Positions 60,523-64,000 of a stretch of 64,000 nt of DNA are shown in pieces. The DNA is taken from assembly GCF_001969385.1 (NCBI RefSeq), contig NZ_CP014801.1, forward strand, positions 38,838 through 102,837. Reading direction: 5' to 3'. This DNA comes from Salipiger profundus (GTDB lineage: Bacteria > Pseudomonadota > Alphaproteobacteria > Rhodobacterales > Rhodobacteraceae). Every line of letters starts with the position of its first letter. The first letter of the stretch is position 1. The translations under genes were made by a program, and so were the position numbers. The notes below the pieces were generated by a model. The model was not told the DNA's origin. It was given only the letters and a program-made list of their open reading frames with translations, and made no database searches.

Positions 60523-60906
60523 ATGACACAGTATAGATACACCACGCCCGGCACGCGGCTTACCTGGTCCGACGTCAGCGAATGGGTCGATGCGGCCTAC
60601 CGGATCGACGGGCGCCGTCTGGGCGCGGCACGGAACCGCGCATTGGCTGCCCACGGAGCGGTCACGCCTCGCGAGCTCATCAATCGCGAGACGGACGTGC
60701 CTTCACTCGAGGCCGCAATCCACCTCCTGAAGTATGGACCTCCCGGATTGGCCAGACCGTCCAAGGGCGCGCGCGCCAACCACCCGACGACGCCGGTCAT
60801 CATGGATCTGATGAACCGTCTCGCCGTCCTGAAACGCCAAGACCAGATGCCCGCCGGGAACAACTGGACCGCCATGTTCGGAGGTTCCGATGCGCATTCC
60901 GGCTGA
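60523..60906 (+). CDS. Unknown plasmid protein before the PAPS-reductase-like gene
   Basis: This 127-residue protein is basic and helical (WVDAAYRIDGRRLGAARNRA; LEAAIHLLKYGPPGL; MDLMNRLAVLKRQDQ). It is not recognised. It overlaps the next gene by 17 bases, so the two are translated together. The partner is a PP-loop protein, which suggests a helper role. ATG 60523 has only a weak ribosome site. Confidence 0.6.
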   Translation: MTQYRYTTPGTRLTWSDVSEWVDAAYRIDGRRLGAARNRALAAHGAVTPRELINRETDVPSLEAAIHLLKYGPPGLARPSKGARANHPTTPVIMDLMNRLAVLKRQDQMPAGNNWTAMFGGSDAHSG

Positions 60907-61642
60907 CATCACCGACATGATCGACCGGGGCGGACTTGTGGCGATCAACCATTCCGGCGGCAAGGACAGCCAGGCGATGACGATCAGGCTGGTCGAGGCC
61001 GGAATCCCGCGCGGCCAGCTCCTCATCGTCCATGCCACCCTCGGCGACGTGGAATGGCCGGGAACGATCTGCCATATCCGGAAGACCACGTTCGGGCTGC
61101 CGCTGGTGATCGCAAGACCACGAAGATCATTCTTCGAGATGGTCCGGGCACGGGGCATGTTCCCGTCCCCACGATATCGACAATGCACCTCCGACCAGAA
61201 GCGCGGCCCGATCGAGCGGGAGTTGCGTCGCTATCTCGCGGCCAATCCCCGCTTCGCCGGACGCATCGTCAGTGCGATGGGGATGCGCGCCGAGGAGAGC
61301 GTCGCGCGTCGGTGCCGTCCCGTCGTCAGGCTGAACAACCGCAACAGCGTGGCGGGCCGAACCTGGATCGACTGGCTGCCAATTCATGAGCTGTCCCGGC
61401 GGGAGGTATTCGACACCATCGCCGCGGCAGGGCAGGAGCCGCATTGGGCCTATGGCCGCGGCATGTCGCGGCTGTCCTGCAGCTTCTGCATCATGTCTTC
61501 GCTCGCCGATCTGCGATGCGCGGCGCGGCTGCGACCGGACCTACTTTCCGCCTACATGGCTCTCGAAGACGAGATCGGCCACACCCTGCGTCCCGACGGG
61601 ACGAGCCTCCGCGAAACCCTTAACCGATTGGAGGCAGCATGA
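60890..61642 (+). CDS. PAPS reductase-like PP-loop protein
   Basis: This 250-residue protein has the PP-loop motif NHSGGKDSQAM near residue 20, typical of PAPS reductases and related ATP-pyrophosphatases. It continues with VHATLGDVEWPGT and the cysteine pair SCSFCIMSSLADLR near the end. It lacks the usual reductase tail, so it may activate another substrate, as in DndC or IbrA-like plasmid proteins. It overlaps the upstream gene and the downstream RadC-like gene (ATGA), so three genes form one unit. Confidence 0.78.
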   Translation: MRIPADITDMIDRGGLVAINHSGGKDSQAMTIRLVEAGIPRGQLLIVHATLGDVEWPGTICHIRKTTFGLPLVIARPRRSFFEMVRARGMFPSPRYRQCTSDQKRGPIERELRRYLAANPRFAGRIVSAMGMRAEESVARRCRPVVRLNNRNSVAGRTWIDWLPIHELSRREVFDTIAAAGQEPHWAYGRGMSRLSCSFCIMSSLADLRCAARLRPDLLSAYMALEDEIGHTLRPDGTSLRETLNRLEAA

Positions 61643-62145
61643 CCCTCTATGACCCCCATCAGATCACCGAACGGCGCGTGCCCGGCTTCTCGGAGGCCGA
61701 GATCGCGACCATCGACGCCGCCCGCGACATCCTGCGCAGGTATGCCCGGTCGACCACCGCGTTGCAATCCTGGACCATGCTGACCGACTACTTGGCGCTC
61801 ACTTCCGTTCGCGAACGGGTCGAAGTGTTTCGGGTGCTGCTGCTGGACCGGAAGAACAAGCTGATCCGCGACAGGATCATGACCCGGGGCAGCATCGATC
61901 ACGTCCCCGTCTATGTCAGCGAGGTGCTCCGGTCGGCTCTGGTTCTTGACGCCTCCGCCATCATCATGTGCCACAACCACCCCTCGGGCGATCCTGAGCC
62001 GAGCCAGGCGGACATCGAGTTGACCGGCAGGATCGTCGCGGCCTGCAAGGTGATGGAGATCGTTGTCCACGATCACATCATCGTCGGCTTCGGGCGGGAG
62101 AAGAACGCGTTCAGCATGCGGGCGGCGGGGATGATGGGTGACTAG
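61639..62145 (+). CDS. RadC-like JAB domain protein
   Basis: This 168-residue protein carries the RadC-type JAB/MPN metal motif: MCHNHPSGDPEPSQAD near residues 114-129, preceded by the Glu in SVRERVEVFRVLLLDRKN. It is shorter than chromosomal RadC (about 220-230) and lacks the N-terminal helix-hairpin-helix region. Such proteins are common on plasmids and islands; their role in DNA metabolism is unclear. It overlaps the PP-loop gene by four bases and is convergent with a toxin gene (4-base overlap). Confidence 0.8.
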   Translation: MTLYDPHQITERRVPGFSEAEIATIDAARDILRRYARSTTALQSWTMLTDYLALTSVRERVEVFRVLLLDRKNKLIRDRIMTRGSIDHVPVYVSEVLRSALVLDASAIIMCHNHPSGDPEPSQADIELTGRIVAACKVMEIVVHDHIIVGFGREKNAFSMRAAGMMGD

Positions 62146-62477
62146 AGATCCGGGAACATGTGCCGGGTGGACGCCAGCCTCATCCAGTTCCGTCCACCAA
62201 AGGCAACAAGTGCGAGGTAGATGATATCCGCCTCGACATCCGGCCTGAAGACGATTGTCAGGCGATGGCCGGACCCACCATGTCGCACGAGCCAGCCTTT
62301 GAGCTGTCCTTCAAGCCGCACGCCAGATGTCGGGTTGTCTGCAATGGATCGCAGCAAGGCATCGACCTCATCCAGGCGCCGAAGGGCTGATCCGGTATCG
62401 CCTTGGGTGATGCCGACAATATGGTCGACGATGCCGATGAGATCCCGCTCGAAGAACGGATGCCGGACGAACCGCAT
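62142..62477 (-). CDS. ParE/RelE-type toxin
   Basis: This 111-residue protein has a RelE/ParE layout: MRFVRHPFFERDLIGIVDHI, then ADNPTSGVRLEGQLKGWLVR and HRLTIVFRPDVEADIIYLAL. ParE proteins inhibit gyrase, RelE cut mRNA; the sequence does not decide between them. Its start overlaps the antitoxin stop by one base (TGATG). It converges with the RadC-like gene. Confidence 0.75.
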   Translation of the reverse strand: MRFVRHPFFERDLIGIVDHIVGITQGDTGSALRRLDEVDALLRSIADNPTSGVRLEGQLKGWLVRHGGSGHRLTIVFRPDVEADIIYLALVAFGGRNWMRLASTRHMFPDL

Positions 62478-62752
62478 CAGGTCTTGCGGACCCTCGTGGC
62501 AAGATGCGCCCGTGCACCGGCCGTGACATCGGAGGCGTCGCCGACCGGTTCCCATTGGTCGAGCGGCAGGGACAGACGCCGTTCAAGTTCTGCTTCGAGC
62601 ATCGCCCGTTCGCGCTCACGTTCTGCCTTGGCCTTTGCCAGTTCCCCCGAAACCGCCGCGCTCACATTGGGGTACTCCCCGGCTTCGACCAGCTCCCTGG
62701 CGAAAGCGTAGGCGGTATCGGTGAAGCTGACGGATTGCTTTTGAACGCTCAT
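62477..62752 (-). CDS. ParD-like antitoxin
   Basis: This 91-residue protein begins MSVQKQSVSFTDTAYAFARE, a ribbon-helix-helix-type start with alternating residues, and continues with LVEAGEYPNVSAAVSGELAK, an RHH signature for ParD/CopG antitoxins. A charged helix follows. It precedes the toxin gene and should repress the pair. I chose ATG 62752; an upstream start at 62797 is less likely. Confidence 0.75.
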   Translation of the reverse strand: MSVQKQSVSFTDTAYAFARELVEAGEYPNVSAAVSGELAKAKAERERERAMLEAELERRLSLPLDQWEPVGDASDVTAGARAHLATRVRKT

Positions 62753-63375
62753 GGCGGACTCCTTGGTGCTCCAATAGACTACTGAAATCCGCGGCATCTG
62801 GCAAGCCGGTCAGCCCGACCGGGAAAACCGCCCCATGCCTGACGGCCTCCCCTGTTCGGTACGCCAAGTCGCAGGGGAGATATCGGCCGCTGGCCGATCG
62901 CGCATTCGGCCATGCGGCCTCACCGCGGCGTTGCGCCCGGCATCCCGGTTTGCCCGTCTCGCGAGCACGTCGCTCCCCGGCCGCTCCGCCGGATTGCGCT
63001 CCGGTCTGTTTCGGCCGGAGGCCAAAACGATCCCGCCGCTTCATCCGTCTCCCGCGTCCGGTCGCTCCGTTTGCCTGCTCGCGTCGGGCAAACCTACCGT
63101 CAAAACACACACATGAGCGTGGAAGCATATCCTCCGGATGGCCCCCAAATCAGCCCGCCTCAAGGATCGCAAAACTTTTCGGCGAGGGCGGTGCTTGAGG
63201 TGCAGGGCGGTCCAGTGCGCGGCGGCGCGCCCGTGGGGGCGCTCGCGCTTGGAAAACTTTTGCGCCCGGCAAGCCGGCGGCTCCGCCGTCCCTGACCCGG
63301 GCAGATTCGGAAACCGGACATTCGGCCATGCCACCACACTCCCGTGGTGGTCCCCGAACATCTGGAGACACCAAC
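62753..63375. other. Long GC-rich intergenic stretch, no gene supported
   Basis: More than 600 bases separate the antitoxin start from the last gene. Frames are present but look like GC-rich noise with many arginines. The toxin-antitoxin promoter and the promoter of the next gene should lie here. The final bases GGAGACACCAAC form the ribosome site of the gene at 63376. Confidence 0.5.
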
Positions 63376-64000
63376 ATGACTTACGAGAACGCGAACGCCT
63401 ACGAGACCATCGAACTTTTCGGCCTGACGGAGAAAGACGCAGAACTGCCGATCCCCGAGGATCACATCCTGAAGGACAGCATTACCCGCGAAACCTTCGA
63501 GGCCCTGCTCGGCCAGCTGCGGGGCACCGGTCTCGAGACCGAGATCGAACCGCTGGCGCACGGGCTTGCCACGATCCTGCAGCGCCGCAAGGTCGCTCTC
63601 GGCAAGGAGCTTGACCGCACCGCCGACAAGATCGGTGCCCTGGCAAAATCCCATGACGGATCGGAGATCGCGGAGACCGCGCTGGAAGAAGCCCAGGCCC
63701 GCTTCCTGCACCTGCGGGAGATCGTCGGCGCCATCGAGGTGATGAGCGAGGCGGCGGCGGAATGCTACGAGGTCGAGACCGGCCATGCCTTCATCCCGGC
63801 GGCGGGGTCTCGCGCAAGCGCTCGCGCCCAGGAGACCGGGGCGGTCTTCGAGGCCCGGCAGTTGTTGGAACAGCATGATCGGGAGACGGCTGCGAAGTCG
63901 AAGGTCGAGGGGGTCCCTCTGATCGTCTCGGGCGCCACCGACTGGACCGATGTCGATGTCATCTTCTCGACACTCGACAAGGTTCGGGGGCGGATCCGGC
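63376..64000 (+). CDS. DUF2493 protein, paralogue of 15022 gene (partial)
   Basis: This frame starts at ATG 63376 after GGAGACACC and stays open to the right edge (208 codons). Its helical N-terminal region leads to HAFIPAAGSRASARAQETGA and then VPLIVSGATDWTDVDVIFST, the start of a DUF2493 domain. The same layout occurs in the protein at 15022-15933, so the two are paralogues from the two backbone blocks. The rest lies outside the window. Confidence 0.72.
   Translation, partial: MTYENANAYETIELFGLTEKDAELPIPEDHILKDSITRETFEALLGQLRGTGLETEIEPLAHGLATILQRRKVALGKELDRTADKIGALAKSHDGSEIAETALEEAQARFLHLREIVGAIEVMSEAAAECYEVETGHAFIPAAGSRASARAQETGAVFEARQLLEQHDRETAAKSKVEGVPLIVSGATDWTDVDVIFSTLDKVRGRIR

Noticed and set aside
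61639..62145. RadC-like JAB protein as the missing CBASS Cap3
   Set aside because: It is about 27 kb from the CBASS operon, sits in an operon with a PP-loop gene, and has the RadC-type motif rather than a Cap3 context.
62753..63375. Arginine-rich frames in the GC-rich gap
   Set aside because: High GC removes stop codons by chance; composition and lack of start signals speak against genes.

Overview
The window looks like a stretch of a large repABC plasmid or chromid from a GC-rich alphaproteobacterium, most likely Rhodobacterales (Paracoccus/Roseobacter-like). This rests on a complete repA-repB-repC locus with parS palindromes and a candidate antisense RNA, plus a set of small plasmid families (DUF736, DUF2493, DUF3768, DUF1403, ArdC) common in that group. 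No rRNA or CRISPR array was seen; two tRNA genes are present.

Layout. (1) 0-8.3 kb: a catabolic operon with a LivGFHM-type ABC importer, an OB-fold protein, a thiolase, an SDR, an enoyl-CoA hydratase and a nitroreductase-thioesterase fusion, with a second SDR on the other strand. Together these suggest uptake and CoA-dependent degradation of an organic acid. (2) 8.3-12.6 kb: an IS110 element, transposase remnants, a broken DUF1772 gene and a membrane flavin reductase. (3) 12.6-17.6 kb: plasmid genes: a truncated Strawberry-notch-like helicase, a frameshifted Toprim primase, a DUF2493 protein, a HigBA-like toxin-antitoxin pair and DUF736. (4) 17.6-21.4 kb: the repABC replication and partition locus. 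(5) 21.4-28 kb: a tyrosine recombinase, a TniA-TniB-TniQ transposition module with candidate end repeats, and a DUF1403-ScpB pair.

(6) 28-42.2 kb: a defence island, visibly more AT-rich. It holds an Xre/PIN toxin-antitoxin pair, an AbiEi/AbiEii pair, a short type II CBASS operon (CD-NTase, E2-only Cap2, patatin phospholipase) with a divergent HTH + ImmA/IrrE pair resembling CapH/CapP, a 1187-residue TPR-GreA/B-C-PIN protein, and a four-gene operon built around an HTH-ImmA/IrrE protein that I cannot assign to a known system. The island stops at tRNA-Leu and a CAU-anticodon tRNA. (7) 42.9-64 kb: plasmid backbone and anti-restriction genes (ArdC, DUF3768, ParB-like, a methylase-helicase giant, many small DUFs, a PAPS-reductase-like protein, a RadC-like protein, a ParDE-like pair and the start of a second DUF2493 gene). 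This block is split by an IS1111-type element, itself split by a three-recombinase RIT element.

How it works together: repABC maintains the replicon, several toxin-antitoxin pairs stabilise it, the defence island protects the host cell, and ArdC may counter restriction on entry. The 12.6-17.6 kb and 43-64 kb blocks share a helicase C-terminal part, DUF2493 and DUF736, so the first looks like the eroded remains of a second copy of the same backbone. The strongest candidates for something undescribed are the four-gene HTH-ImmA operon (39.7-42.1 kb) and the TPR-GreA/B-C-PIN gene beside it.
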